A stretch of DNA of 64,000 nucleotides from Lepidostoma basale (GCA_022606425.2 JAHDVF020000223.1:1183095-1247094), one strand, 5' to 3'. Counted from the stretch's first letter, positions 20,405 to 31,670 are shown. Made by a program: numbers and translations. Notes: generated by a model from the letters alone, not told the origin.

Positions 20405-20642
20405 CCCCTCCAGATCCCCTGTGCAGAATTATGCACATAATATTTGAAACCTCACATTGTTATTTTAAATAATTTGCCTTTCTGCAATCTCTCTGTGAAT
20501 GAACAAATTTTTATATGATAAAATTTTTATTATATAAACAATCCATGATAAAAAATTCTACAATTGAATTAATAATCAATTTTGTAGTGACAGTTGTCAA
20601 AGTTGAGACAAGACCATTATCAATAATTCGGGTCTCAAGGAG
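20405..20642. mobile_element. candidate piggyBac-type MITE (238 bp)
   Basis: TTAA lies at both borders (20401-20404, 20643-20646). The ends CCCCTCCAGATCCC and (reverse complement) CTCCTTGAGACCCG are similar inverted repeats. Sequence just right of the second TTAA (CTCCTTCAGACC) is yet another copy of the end, so two elements may share one TTAA. Confidence 0.4.
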
Positions 20643-20649
20643 TTAACTC

Positions 20650-21195
20650 CTTCAGACCTAAATTATTGATAACATATTTCTAGAGATATTCCTTTGCAAT
20701 TACCAGGATGTGATTATCGTCATTTTGTTAAAATATCTTTTTTATTTTTTGTATATTGAGAGGGATATAATTTTAGCATAAATGGTTATACAAAATTGAA
20801 TAATTAATATGGTATCAGAAGTGTTCTAGCAACATTTACAAAAAATAAATGCTTTTCGAATTACATCATCTTATAATGGCAAATATTTTTTATAGACACT
20901 CAATTACTCGTTCCTTGTATCGTAAACTATATCTTCACACTTTATCGTCCGATAAGCTATCAGAAATACACTATAGATTGTGATGATGTAAACTTCTTTT
21001 ATTATTTACCCTGAAGCGACTTCCCTTATCTTGTATTAAAATCGTGATCACCAGTGTAAACAACAATAAACACTTTGATAATAATATAGGACATACTCGA
21101 CTGACTTTACACGCGTTTTTAAATTTGATTTCTTATGTTAAATTTTGATACAATAAAAATAAGGAAACATAATACGGTTAGAATAATATTTATCT
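20650..21195. other. intergenic, nothing recognised
   Basis: AT-rich. The expected far end of the element starting at 20647 was not found. Confidence 0.35.
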
Positions 21196-21202
21196 AGAAC
21201 AT

Positions 21203-21595
21203 ATGTTCTCTGTGTATGATAGAGTGTCGAATGAAAATATAATAAGTGAATGCGGTGCGAATGATGGTGTCATGAACAAAATAATGAAAGGATCATTAAG
21301 ATGGTTTGGACATATGGAAAGAATGAATGAAGAAAGAATGGTAAAAAAATTATACGTTAATGATGTAAATGGAACCAGAAATAGAGGAAGACCGAGGAAA
21401 ACGTGGCACGATCAAATAAATCAAATATTGAATGTCGGCCATGTGAGGAATCAGAGAAATCGACGCGCGTGCATGACACGATGTATGAATGTTGAAGAAT
21501 CGGGAGAAATATGTCAGGAAAGAAAAGTGTGGCAGTCCATTCTTTCTGCCTACCCCTTCGGGGAGACGGCGTGATGGTTAGTTAGTTAATTATGT
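21203..21595 (+). mobile_element. RTE-like 3' fragment, well preserved
   Basis: An open 123-codon frame reads [40 protein letters not shown] and GRPRKTWHDQINQILNVGHV and continues through the 3' UTR to the 'ccccttcggggagacggc' end and (GTTA)n. This is the best example of the family 3' end. Confidence 0.85.
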
Positions 21596-21639
21596 TAATA
21601 TGTAGTACATTACGCTCATTTTCCAACTTTGTTTTTTAA

Positions 21640-22080
21640 GTCTCAGCCCCGTAATGCCGTAAAAAAGAGATCACTGAGAAGAATGTGCGGGAAAACGATA
21701 TATGATAGAATACAGAACGACGAAATAAGGAAGAAATGTAAACGTAAGGCAGATGAATGCATCAAAAGTAAAATTGAAAAAGGATCTCTGAGATGGTTTG
21801 GACATATGGAATGAATGGACGAGATAAGAATGGTTAAAATGTTGAATACACGCAGTGTGAGTGGAAAGAGAAGCCGTTGTAGACAAATGAAAGCACGGCA
21901 CGACAAAATTAATACTAATAGGCGGCCACATTCGAAGTCGGAAAAATCGACGAGCATGCATGTTACGATGTATGAATGTAGAGGAAGTTAGAGAGGTATG
22001 TAAGGACAGAGTAGTGTGGTGGTCTGTCCTCTCTGCGTACCTCTCTGGGGAAACGGCTTGATAGTTAGTAAGTTAGTTAG
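21640..22080 (+). mobile_element. RTE-like fragment, older subfamily
   Basis: RSLRRMCGKTIYDRIQNDEI then SLRWFGHME, followed by decayed 'gaaagagaagccgttgtaga' and 'ctctctggggaaacggctt'. It diverges strongly from the neighbour at 21203, pointing to a separate, older burst. Confidence 0.7.
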
Positions 22081-22364
22081 TCCTTTGATATGATCGTTAT
22101 GCAGATTTTTTAAATTGGAACGACTGGATACCAATTACACATCCACGTATTGAAATAGCAAAAAAAAATTGAATTTTGCACGATCGATTAAATTGCAGCT
22201 AAGATGATATATTTATGGGAACGGTCCAGCCATCGAAGCTCTCTTCGTTTGCCATTATATCAAAATTTGTTGAAGAATAACACAGTGGGTTCGAAATGTT
22301 CAATAGAAATGTCAAAGATATTGAATTATGATCTATAAATTAATTAAAAAACTATTTATTATAA

Positions 22365-22430
22365 TGTCGAGTTTATTTCTCTCTACAAATTTCGAAGGTA
22401 TTAAACCATCATCGACGGGAGAACCAAATA
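22365..22430 (-). repeat. foldback family F2 half copy with decayed hammerhead-like core
   Basis: On the minus strand CGATGATGG, TTTAATACC, TTCGAAATTTGTAG and 'gagaaataaactc' parallel the F2 core at 14026-14060. The GTC is lost. Confidence 0.45.
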
Positions 22431-22496
22431 AACAAATCAATATTAAATATTCTCAACAAACTTTAGTCAGTTGAATTCAAATAGTGTTTTGATTCA

Positions 22497-22615
22497 ACTA
22501 TAAATCATAATTATGGAATAATTAATACGAATGAAAACGGCAGTTTTCCAGAAGTTTTATTATATTTTATGGGAATGACATGTTTCACCCTTCTAAGGTA
22601 TTATCAAATGTGACG
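22497..22615 (-). repeat. foldback family F1 half copy
   Basis: 'taatacgaatgaaaacggca', 'tttatgggaatgacatgttt' and 'cttctaaggtattatcaaat' form one arm of F1 on the minus strand. Confidence 0.6.
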
Positions 22616-23039
22616 AAATTTTAGCTCGTTGCTGTTTATATACACTAGTAAATGAAGCAGAATATGGTAATTAACGAAAATTTATGTGACTTTATACATT
22701 TTTAACAAATAATTATTTGGGTAGGTCCAGAAATATTGGAAAGTGTTTGTTGGATTGTTAAATATTATTTGTTACTAACGAGTTATTGAACTCTAAATTG
22801 TAAATTAAGAGTGTTTTAAATTATAATATTAAACACGATTGTTTAGAGGTTTAACTTGGATTTAATTTACATAAATTATATAAATAATGGCAAATTTGTT
22901 TCGCCTTGCTAGGGCATTCCAAAACCAATACCTCAACCACCAATAAGAGTGTTTTAATTCAAATAATATCACAATTATGAATTTGCAGTGTTTTCATCAA
23001 AAAATACATTTCATATACATATAATATATTATGATTAAT
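22616..23039. other. intergenic, nothing recognised
   Basis: AT-rich. 'gtttcgccttgctagggcat' at 22899 may be one more F1 scrap. Confidence 0.35.
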
Positions 23040-23232
23040 AAACGTCTGTTACCTAGAAGTTGTATTATATTTTTTATGCGAATGACAGGTTTTGCATGTC
23101 TACGGCATTATCAAACATTAGATAATGCCTTAGACAGACGAAACATGTCATTCACATGAATTATAATAAAACTTTTATAAAACAGACGTTTTCATTCGTA
23201 TTAATTATTTAATACGGAGTTTTACATCATTG
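23040..23232. repeat. foldback family F1, complete palindrome
   Basis: The left arm ('aacgtctgttacctagaagt', 'gcgaatgacaggttttgc') and right arm ('acgaaacatgtcattcacat', 'aaaacagacgttttcattcg') are inverted, meeting at 'ggcattatcaaacattagat'. The + strand reads GATAATGCC, GAC..AGAC, GAAACATGTC (to 23149), a hammerhead-like order with a non-canonical first box. Confidence 0.65.
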
Positions 23233-23399
23233 ATTAAGAAACAATAAATGCATTTAAATGTATAATTAACAGATACTTGATTTAAAAAACGAGATATCGA
23301 AAATAAATTTCGAAATTCTGCTTTTTATCGGAAATCGTGAATTAGTTGAAATTGCGATGAGCATACAAGACCGCACCAATTATTAGGAATCTAGGAACG

Positions 23400-24022
23400 G
23401 GATATAGAGATGGCTGGAACTGCGATCAAGAATGTGAAGACTTTTGTTTACCTGGGGAGCAGTATTACATGGGATGGTCGATCCAAGAAAGATGTCGATA
23501 GTCGTATCCACCAGGCTAAACTTGCCTTCAACAAAAAGTCTAAAATATTTGAGTCCAACAACAGAGACCTGAACCTCCGAAAACAACTTTTAAAAACATT
23601 GGTGTGGAGTGTTTTACTGTACGGCTGCGACACTTGGTGCATGGGCGAAAGAGAACGTAAAAGGTGAAAAAAAGGGCATTTGAGATGTGGACCTACCAAC
23701 GAATTGCTCATGTTTCATGGAGGGACACATTACAAATGAGGAGGTTCTCAGCAGAGTTGAAGAAAATAGGCGCATGTTGAACACCATAGCGGAGAGGCGC
23801 GCGAGATGAATTGTTCATGTGTTGCGACACGAATGTTTCCTGCATGATGTATTGGAGGGAATGGTTGAAGGATCGATTGGCAGAGGACGACCTCGCCAGG
23901 AGTACCTAGACCAGATTTGTCGAGATATGGGCTGCACCTCTTATACGGAATTGAAGAGAGTTGCCGAAGACCGAGCGGAGTGGAAGAGGAGATGCGTCGC
24001 CTTGCTGCAGTCATTAAATTGA
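23400..24022 (+). pseudogene. LINE reverse transcriptase C-terminal region, frameshifted
   Basis: VKTFVYLGSSITWDGRSKKD and LKTLVWSVLLYGCDTWCMGE are followed by shifted frames, then GRGRPRQEYLDQICRDMGCT and a terminal stop at 24022. This is the post-YADD part of a LINE distinct from the main RTE-like family. At least two frameshifts inactivate it. Confidence 0.65.
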
Positions 24023-24029
24023 GACCGGA

Positions 24030-24988
24030 GAAGAAGTTAAAAAGAATATTCTCCCGCTCTTAATATAAATAAATATTCTTATTAAATAAGAAGTTTTTTT
24101 TTTCAAAATTCGATTGTATAGAATGTTTTTCATTAGGACTAATAAAAACAAGAATTATTCACACGATATTCTTGACTATGTATGAGCACACACCAAATGG
24201 AAGGTATGTCTCTAATTTAAAGTTTGGAACTGGAGCGAATGTTTATGCCCAATAAACATTCTACAAAAACCTTTGGTTTAGCAATGTGGCAGATCTCCAA
24301 GGGCCTTTGTTTGAGTAAACACTTCGCTTCTTAAATAGCTCAGCACATAAAGTTATCTAAGATATCACTGCAGTTCCCATAGCACTTATATTCCCAAATA
24401 TAAATAACATATCAAATTTCTAATATTTAAAATCAACCGGTTAATTTAATTCAATATTTTTCCCAAAAACTCAACAAACGAATATGTCGTTTAAGCCTAC
24501 GAATGAATTTCTAACGTTATCTTTAAATTCGACTTTATTCGCTGCGATGCGAAATATTATATTATACTCAAATATTTTTTTTTATTAAAATTTTATTATC
24601 ACTTAAAAATATATAAATATTAAAATCAACATTATATAAATGTACAGAATTTTAATCGCAAAATGAAATATATGTTCCTTTTTCATTAAAAACCTTTCAT
24701 TTTAAAAAGTTAATTTTTTTCTCATAAATAGAAGGAAAAAAACATGAATACATATTTTATCTGCACTGGCTTAGTGGCGTGCAGTATATATATTTTTGGA
24801 TACTTTAAGACCACTCGATTGGTTGTGAGTTCAGCGCTCTAATAATTAAAAAAAAAATGTCAGTAGTTTTCAACTGCCGGTTTTTGTATCTATTGCTAAC
24901 TTGTATCAATAAAAAAAAAACAATGTATTTTTTTATCGTTTTAATATTCAAATATTAAAACGTTAATCTAAAAAAATACGGTTCGGAA
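24030..24988. other. gene-free AT-rich span
   Basis: No ORF, repeat or terminal signature recognised before the mariner at 24991. Confidence 0.4.
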
Positions 24989-24990
24989 TA

Positions 24991-26227
24991 TTAGGTCCTT
25001 ACATATGAAATTGGCGTTTTGTATCTATTGCTATCTATTGCTATCTATGCACTTTTGCCATCTCGTAGGTAGTTCATCGATCCCTTTACTAAAAAAACCA
25101 TTAGGACGGGAATCAATAAAATCTTTGAATTCGGTTTGGACTGCCCCATCGGAGTTGAATTTTTTCCCCTGCAAGAAGTTATCCAAATTTCGAAAAAAAT
25201 AGTAATCTGTTGGGGCAAGGTCCGGAGAGTACGGTGGATGTCTTAGACATTCCAATTGAAGCTCTTCTAATTTGGTAGCCGTCTGTTGTGCAGTGTATGG
25301 TCTAGCGTTATCATGAAGCAGCAGTGGCCTAGAGCGATTAACCAGCCTCGGTTGTTTAGCAGCTAGCTTTTCCATCATGGTTTGCAGTTGCTGACAAAAG
25401 ACATCTGCCGTAATCGTCTGGCCAGATTTAAGAAAGCTGTAGTGAACGACACCAGCACTAGTCCACCAAACGTTCACAAGTAACTTTTTTGGAGTCAATT
25501 TTCGCTTGGGGCATGGTTTGGCTGGTTCGGCAGGGTTCAGCCATTGCGATGAGCGCTTCCGATTATCATACAGGATCCACTTTTCATCACAGGTAATGAT
25601 TCGATTCAAAATCCCTTCATTATTGTGCCGGTTGAGTAATGCAACGCAGCAGTCAACGCGCGTTTGTTGATTTGCTTCACTCAATTCGTGAGGTACCCAC
25701 CTTTCAAGCTTTTTCACCTTCCCAATTTGCTTCAAGTGGATTAAAATAGTTTTATCACTAACACCGCAGCCTGCAGCTAACTCGGACGTGGTTTGCGATG
25801 GATCCGCTTCCACAATAGCCTTCGATTCTTCATTATCAACTTTGGTCTCCGGCCGTCCACGGGGCTTGTTCTGCAGGTCGAAATTTCCAGAACGAAAACG
25901 TTGGAACCAAAAACGCACTGTGTTTTCTTTTGCGGCACCGTCGCCATACACATCATTAATCCTTCGAGCCGTTTCTGCAGCACTGGTGCCACGGTGGAAC
26001 TCGTACTCGTAAATAACGCGATATTTCAAGTTTTCCATTTTGTAAACTGAGTGACGCAAAGAAAAAAAACAATTGAGGAAAAAACAAATGAATTATAATT
26101 TTCGAAACACAAATACTTGAGTAAATAGCTGTATAAATTTGAATTTGGAATTCCTAACCAAAGAGAAGATATTTGAGATCAAAGTTGCCAGTACGGCAAA
26201 ACGCCAATTTCATATGTAAGGACCTAA
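24991..26227 (-). mobile_element. mariner element, structurally intact (1237 bp)
   Basis: Perfect 31-bp terminal inverted repeats (24991-25021 and 26197-26227, starting TTAGGTCCTTACATATGAAA) are flanked by TA on both sides (24989-24990, 26228-26229). The single ORF between them is uninterrupted. Perfect termini plus an open transposase imply recent insertion. Confidence 0.95.
25031..26059 (-). CDS. mariner transposase, 342 aa, apparently intact
   Basis: Cut-and-paste transposase that binds the element's inverted repeats and inserts at TA. An N-terminal helix-turn-helix DNA-binding region (about 10-110) is followed by the family linker WVPHEL (121-126). The catalytic triad is D158 (ITCDEKW), D250 (LLHDNARP) and D285 (YSPDLAPTDYYFF, 277-289). 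The second and third aspartates are separated by exactly 34 residues, giving the D,D34D signature of mariner proper. Length is close to the usual 345. The sequence HDNARP is followed by Y where H is common. The start may be M1 or M8 (MENLKYRVIYEYEF). The C-terminus abuts the inverted repeat in a duplicated 'tctattgcta' motif, which may have shortened it by a few residues. Nothing visible rules out activity. Confidence 0.95.
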   Translation of the reverse strand: MRHSVYKMENLKYRVIYEYEFHRGTSAAETARRINDVYGDGAAKENTVRFWFQRFRSGNFDLQNKPRGRPETKVDNEESKAIVEADPSQTTSELAAGCGVSDKTILIHLKQIGKVKKLERWVPHELSEANQQTRVDCCVALLNRHNNEGILNRIITCDEKWILYDNRKRSSQWLNPAEPAKPCPKRKLTPKKLLVNVWWTSAGVVHYSFLKSGQTITADVFCQQLQTMMEKLAAKQPRLVNRSRPLLLHDNARPYTAQQTATKLEELQLECLRHPPYSPDLAPTDYYFFRNLDNFLQGKKFNSDGAVQTEFKDFIDSRPNGFFSKGIDELPTRWQKCIDSNR

Positions 26228-26304
26228 TATTATCTTATTAATGATTATCATAATTTGGAAAACAATTGCTTAACATAAGTAACATTGGAAAATGATGTTT
26301 CAGT

Positions 26305-26600
26305 ATCTACCCTTATGTATGGACGGGAAAATTTGAATTGAAAAATGAAGTCGTATATGCTTGAGTGTCAAATACAAATATAAGAAGTTTGGACAAACGG
26401 AAATAATGAATGAAGAACGTATACGATAACGATATGAACGGAACAGGAAATAGAGGAATACCGAGGAAATTACGAGTCGTAGAAAAGCAACGTGACATAA
26501 TGAATTAATGTTGAGGAAGCAATAGACGATAAACATAGAACGGTCCATTATTATTGCCTACCATTTTGGGGAGACGGCGTTACAGTAAGAGAGTTATGTA
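26305..26600 (+). mobile_element. RTE-like fragment, heavily decayed
   Basis: 'acccttatgtatggacggga', 'ggaaatagaggaataccgag' and 'tttggggagacggcgtta' keep the family order with many deletions. Confidence 0.55.
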
Positions 26601-26639
26601 GTTCTATAATATTTAAACGGTAAAATCAAGCTTATATGA

Positions 26640-26960
26640 AATTTCTGCGTAATTAAGATAGAAGGCAAATTCTGCGAATGCGAAGGTGTATACCATATAT
26701 TAAATTGTAAACAGCAAATAAATCAAGATTGCGTCATTTTAGCACGCCTACTGGAATATCTCTGTATCCGAAAATAAGGTTTCCAGTAACTCTGTTTCAA
26801 TCAATAAAGTCGAATGCGATATGCTAGAAGTCAGATATGGCATGCAGAAATCGAATTTCCTCCAAACGGATTCGCAGCAAATCCAATTGTTGGTATTGGG
26901 TTATCGCAGATCAGGTCTGCTCAGCAAGTAATGGAAAATTGAGTCAGAGCGCCGCTGCTC
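26640..26960 (+). pseudogene. possible LINE C-terminal zinc-knuckle remnant
   Basis: IKIEGKFCECEGVYHILNCK has the CxC...HxxxC spacing of post-RT knuckles in Jockey/I-type LINEs. Broken frames follow. Weak case. Confidence 0.35.
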
Positions 26961-27187
26961 CTGGACTACTCGCTCAGCGAACGTTGCTTGGCGTTTCCGC
27001 AATTTCCGGCGTTTCCTCGTTACATTCTGGAAAACAGAAAATAAGACAGTTTAATACGATTAAAAGGAAAGTAAGGTACTTTCAACATATACCCCAGTGG
27101 TTCCCAACGGCACAACCTGGCAGTGGGCGTTTGAGATCTAAAACAGTGTTTCTGGTCCAAGTTGTTTAAACGACATCCTTCGTGTTC

Positions 27188-27345
27188 ACTTGGCAAAAAC
27201 TATGACTTCCACACCAAAGACTTCGCGTTCGATTCCCGGCGATAATAGTATGATTCTCACACTATCTTTGATCTGGTGTAGAATTCACTTGACAATAAAA
27301 TGGCGATAGATAAGCTACCTATCATGTCATGAGAATCAATAGTCG
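27188..27345 (+). mobile_element. SINE copy, decayed head
   Basis: B box GCGTTCGATTCC, body 'tttgatctggtgtagaattc' and 'caataaaatggcgatagata'. The A box is degraded. Confidence 0.65.
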
Positions 27346-27399
27346 TTAGATAATGATCTAAAGAGCTAGTTGCTGGCTTCATTTGCGGCTCGAACCGAT

Positions 27400-28020
27400 T
27401 GTTACAGTTCATCATAATATTACGCATAGTTTAGTTGTAAGGAACTTACTTATTTTCATTTTCATTTATTTATTTTAAACATATCTGAAGCATTACAGAA
27501 TTTTTTTTTCCAATACACTAAAGATACAAGTTAGAGATACACAATAATAAGTAATACATAATAGATTAATAAAAAGAGCAAAAAACATAAGATGCACGAC
27601 AAATCAATAAAATAAATATACAATACAATTATAATAAAGATAATATTTCTCTCAGATGAGCCAAACTATCACAAAATATGTCAAACTCCGAGGTGCTACG
27701 ATTAAGCAAAGATATTGCTCTACCTACCGGCATAACCATTGGCAGGTTGGTTATGCATCGTGGGAGATAAAACAATCTATGGTCCCTTTGTCGAAGATAA
27801 TTATCAGGGACGAACAGACCTACATCACTCAGGATTTCTGAGTTGTGTATACAACCGCCTATCAGTCGAAAGAAATGGACACCCAAGTGAATGTCTCGTC
27901 TCCTCTCGAGTGATTGGTAGCCTAGCATCCCTAGCAAGAAATCAGTTGGAAAGAGACGTACAAGTTTTTAAATAAATTTTCATATAGAGCTTTAAATGTA
28001 GTTTGCAGTAGTTTGAAACA
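27400..28020 (-). pseudogene. LINE RT C-terminal remnant (Jockey/Kiri-like)
   Basis: The 102-codon frame at 27629-27937 contains GYQSLERRRDIHLGVHFFRL, GLFVPDNYLRQRDHRLFYLP and terminal FDIFCDSLAHLREI. This is the thumb-to-end pattern (LxxRRxxxxxxxFxKLxxG...L...VP) of Jockey/CR1-group elements. A 3' UTR with A/T-rich runs extends to about 27400. 5' truncated. Confidence 0.6.
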
Positions 28021-28228
28021 ATTTTTTTGGACTGTAAATTAGCCACTAATGGTGGTCAATCGAGCTCACACGTATTAAGAATCCAACTATTTTATAATAC
28101 GTATATTTCGTTCATGTCGTGAATAATATTTCTCCATGGATAGTAAAAAGAAAGGGGGAGGAAGATCCCAAGGCACCTGGCTAACGAATGTGCAGAGGGA
28201 AACGAAGACCTTAAGGCCAAGGCCTTAA

Positions 28229-28856
28229 CCCTTACCACTCCATTATTTTTTGATATTGTTTGTCAGCCAACTCTTATTTAAATAATGTCAAAATATTTTT
28301 ATTGATAGGTAGTTACAAAAAAAATCGTTAAAAATTCATTTGTAATGATTTATTCTTCAAATAAACAACAATTTACAAAAAAACATTATGGACTACTTAT
28401 AGTTTTGCATAGTATTCAACTTTTTAAAACAATCTCCAGGATGCAGACCAGGTTTTCTGGAACAGATCTCACAAAACCACACTGTTTCCCGTCTTCTCCC
28501 TGGAATCTTTCTGTTACTGCACACAGTACAGTCTTTAGAACCTTTGTCCAGTTTCGCAATAAAATGGGGCTTGTACTCTAGTCGCTCCTCTGCATGACGT
28601 ATCACGCAAAGTTCCCGCCATTTTAGATTATGTGAATTTGCAGGGATTATTTTATAGTAAAATAAAAACGGAAAACAGTCAAAACGTGAAATTAAATGTT
28701 TTTTTTAACGAATAATTACAAGAAAGTCAAGTTTTGTGCGCGAAAATACACCGGGCGCGCAAGTCTTATTTTGTCGGCCGCCGGCCGACAACTGAGTTGT
28801 AGCGTACATACTCGTATAGCGATGTCAGCTGGCATTCGACAAAGGAGTGGTAAGGG
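28229..28856 (-). mobile_element. miniature piggyBac element (628 bp) with TTAA borders
   Basis: TTAA lies at 28225-28228 and 28857-28860. Perfect 13-bp inverted repeats CCCTTACCACTCC / GGAGTGGTAAGGG sit immediately inside. CCC-starting termini and TTAA duplications define piggyBac elements. A subterminal 'tttgtcagccaactc' / 'cagctggcattcgacaaa' pair supports the ends. An internal deletion removed the catalytic core of the transposase. Confidence 0.9.
28393..28605 (-). pseudogene. piggyBac transposase C-terminal cysteine-rich domain only
   Basis: About 70 codons with CTVCSNRKIPG, then FCEICSRKPGLHPGDCFKKL, ending NTMQNYK and a stop. The CxxC...CxxC...H..C order and the CF.K.NTM.NY ending match the C-terminal zinc-binding domain of piggyBac transposases, which binds terminal repeats. 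The DDD catalytic region is absent. The visible frame opens at a GTG and continues upstream only briefly. It may be a translated DNA-binding relic, or just decay. Confidence 0.75.
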
Positions 28857-28860
28857 TTAA

Positions 28861-29666
28861 GGAAGAAGTTGCTTAAAAGTGAAACACCTAGAGCCAAGCG
28901 ATAAAAAACCGACCCCAAGTAAGGGAAGGACGTAAGGAAAAATAAGAACAATAAGAATAAATTCATACATATATAATAATGTTAATATATTTTAATAAAG
29001 TAATTCATAAAACTGTTTTTCAATCGGTAATGTATCGGACGTATGCGAGTAGTTTATAATTTTATTATTTTTTTATTATATTATTAATTTTTTATTGTTT
29101 TTAACTATGGTGATTTTATTATTTAATTAATTAACCATTATTAACCAGTATTTGAGCTACTGCACACTTCTCTTCGCTTCTACCCTGCACCGATTGCCGC
29201 ATATAATAAAACTTTGTTTTATTACACAATCATCATTACGCCGTATTCTCCGTTTTACCATCCACACCACATCGGAGACGAGCAGCAGTCATCGGCCAAA
29301 ATAAATATTAATAGTACGGGGGGAGCAATCTGTCCCGTACACACAAAATAGTATACGTCACCTAAGAGGGGCATCAAATGGATATTTGAATAAGAGGACT
29401 ATGATTCAAAAAAGCTAGATAACTAATTGATTTCAAGACAGCGGACTTGTTTTTTTAAGATGCCAGAACTCTTATTTTTTAAAAGTGGCGATGGCCAAAA
29501 AAGGTTGAGAACCTATGATATACACCGCCACACTCCCGATGGTGTACCAGTACGTTCCTTGTGCAAATTTCACTTCTATTATATGTGTCCTCTCGCGCAG
29601 TAGAGCTTTTAAGTAATGAGATTGCTGTACCTGCAAACTAACGATCGTCTTTTTACGTATTATATA
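28861..29666. other. intergenic, nothing recognised
   Basis: Mostly AT-rich. A modestly GC-richer stretch at 29230-29350 shows no motif. Confidence 0.35.
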
Positions 29667-29667
29667 T

Positions 29668-30072
29668 GAGGGTATTAGTTGCAAACCTGGCAAACTCCAT
29701 CATTAGATGTTTTGAGTAAATCTCAAAAAACTGATACGCTAATAGAATGCGCTTTTTTACGCTATTTATTTTTATCATCTCAACTAGTTAGTATTTTAAA
29801 AGTAATCAGCCATGAAATAATCATCATTATGTTGATAATTAAAGTAAAATAATGAATTTCATTTTGGAGTTTGCCAGCTTTGCAACACTCAAGTGGAGGT
29901 TGCCATGTTTGAAACAAACTCTATATTTTAAAAGCAAAATTCTTCAGAATGAAGCCGAATTTGAAACTGAAAATCAATAAAAATTATGTGCAAATGTATT
30001 ATGAATAAGACCCAATTCAAATCTCACTTTTGATTGTTGGTGGAGTTTGCCGGGTTTGCAAATAATACCCTC
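29668..30072. mobile_element. 405-bp MITE M1, copy 1
   Basis: Ends GAGGGTATTAGTTGCAAACC and (reverse complement) GAGGGTATTATTTGCAAACC extend to CAAACTCCA, about 31 bp. The flanks are AT dinucleotides, so the target duplication is short (TA or ATAT). The interior repeats the terminal theme ('ggagtttgccagctttgcaa'). The second copy at 45936 is in opposite orientation. Confidence 0.8.
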
Positions 30073-30519
30073 ATATACAGGTTGTTACTCGAGCGATAAT
30101 CTAAAACTAATAAAATAAAAAGTTATTTTGAAACATTTCAACAATAAACAAGGCGTAATAACCGTCACAGTTTACATTTATCAAACACGTCGCTCCTTTC
30201 ATTTGCTTCTATAACACGTGTCACTTTGTTTTTTTTCTTTCTATTTTTGATTATCAGTTTTTTATATGTTTTTCTTTGTTTTAACTACTTAGCACCCTTG
30301 TAATAACAGTCTTCCATTAATACACAGCTAATATTTAAACATTTTATGTGACAAATAATTTGACACAGATACTTTTTTAGTTTCAATAAAAATGTATTTA
30401 AACTAGGTCACAGTTGAAATAATAAAATGTTCATAACATTACTGCATTTCATCAAGATATTTTATCGCTCTCAAGTAAATAAGGCATTGTAAAAGATACG
30501 ATAAACATGTTAATAACAA
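30073..30519. other. intergenic, nothing recognised
   Basis: AT-rich, no supported feature. Confidence 0.35.
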
Positions 30520-30650
30520 AGAAACTAACCATTACGCCGTCGTTCTGAAGGAGTAGCAGAAATAATGGACCGTCGCATTGTTCTTCTTTACATATGTCTT
30601 TCGTTTCCTCAATATTCATAAGTCGTATCATGTAAAGTTTATTCACTTCA
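30520..30650 (-). mobile_element. RTE-like 3' scrap
   Basis: 'aaccattacgccgtcgttct' and 'tcgtttcctcaatattcata' match the family 3' UTR. Confidence 0.55.
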
Positions 30651-30934
30651 AGGAGATGATTTGCAATAGTGCTAGTAACAATTCTTAAATTGGTTATAGA
30701 ACGCAATCTGATTGGTTCCAGGGTTTTAGAAGGCGGAGTTTACGGTATTAGCTTCTAAAATACTCGGTGATTAGAAAATTAATATTATCTGGAAATTAGG
30801 GAAATAACTTCATTTCAACGGCGGAAGGACATGTATGTGATGGTGGTTTTGTTTTTGAATTATCAATAAAAACACAATTTTGCATAAAAATAGGAATTTC
30901 CGAAAACCCATCAGTCGGGACATCAGATATTTGA

Positions 30935-31290
30935 AATCTTCGTCAAGTGCCCTGTCTGGTCCCCCCAATGTTGGCGATCACCTTGACGAACCTGTCCCTG
31001 TCCTGCGCCGCTCGGAACAGCTCCTCCACACTTCAGATGCCGGTCCACTCCCTCACGTTTCGCAGCCTGGACATTTGTCTCCTACCGGGCCCTCGGCGTC
31101 CTTCAATTTTCCCCTCTAATATCAGTTGGAGAAGGTGGTACTTTTCCCTACGCAGTATATGACCCAGATGTGAAATCTTCCGAACCTTGATAGTTAATAA
31201 CAGTTCCCTGTCAACTCAAGCTCGCCTCAGGACTTCGGTATTAGTAACCATGTCTGTCCAGGGAATTCTGAGCATTCGGCGATAAAAAAA
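30935..31290 (-). pseudogene. LINE tail remnant (same family as 16440 and 53585)
   Basis: Minus-strand frames read RMLRIPWTDMVTNTEVLRRA, ISHLGHILRREKYHLLQLIL and KIEGRRGPGRRQMSRLRNVR, EWTG. Internal stops are present. Confidence 0.65.
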
Positions 31291-31599
31291 TATTTGAAAT
31301 AATATATATTTTTAAATTCCTTAAATTTTAACATTGTGCAGTATCATTATGAATATAAGTCACACCCTTAATTGTTTTTCACGAAAAATCATTACACAAC
31401 ATTAAAAAATTAATGAAAATTTGTGAATTTTTGTGATTATTACAACTGTAGCCGATGAGTAGAATTTTATTTAGAAAAAAATCATGTTTGTTTATTTTAA
31501 TGTTTGAATATAAAAAACAACTGAAATATTTTATACTTTTTCTATTCTATAGTGTTTTTGTAAACGCGCTGTCACTCATACTATTGCAAACAATCTCCC

Positions 31600-31670
31600 T
31601 GAAATGAACGGACTCTATGCATGTCGATTTCTCCGTTTCCTCACGTCGTCGACATTTATAGTTGATAGAT
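31600..31670 (-). mobile_element. RTE-like scrap
   Basis: 'gcatgtcgatttctccgttt' and 'cctcacgtcgtcgacattta' match a short internal stretch of the family tail. Confidence 0.4.

Noticed and set aside
27090..27150. hAT terminus 'cagtggttcccaacg'
   Set aside because: A single end-like motif without a partner end or target duplication nearby.
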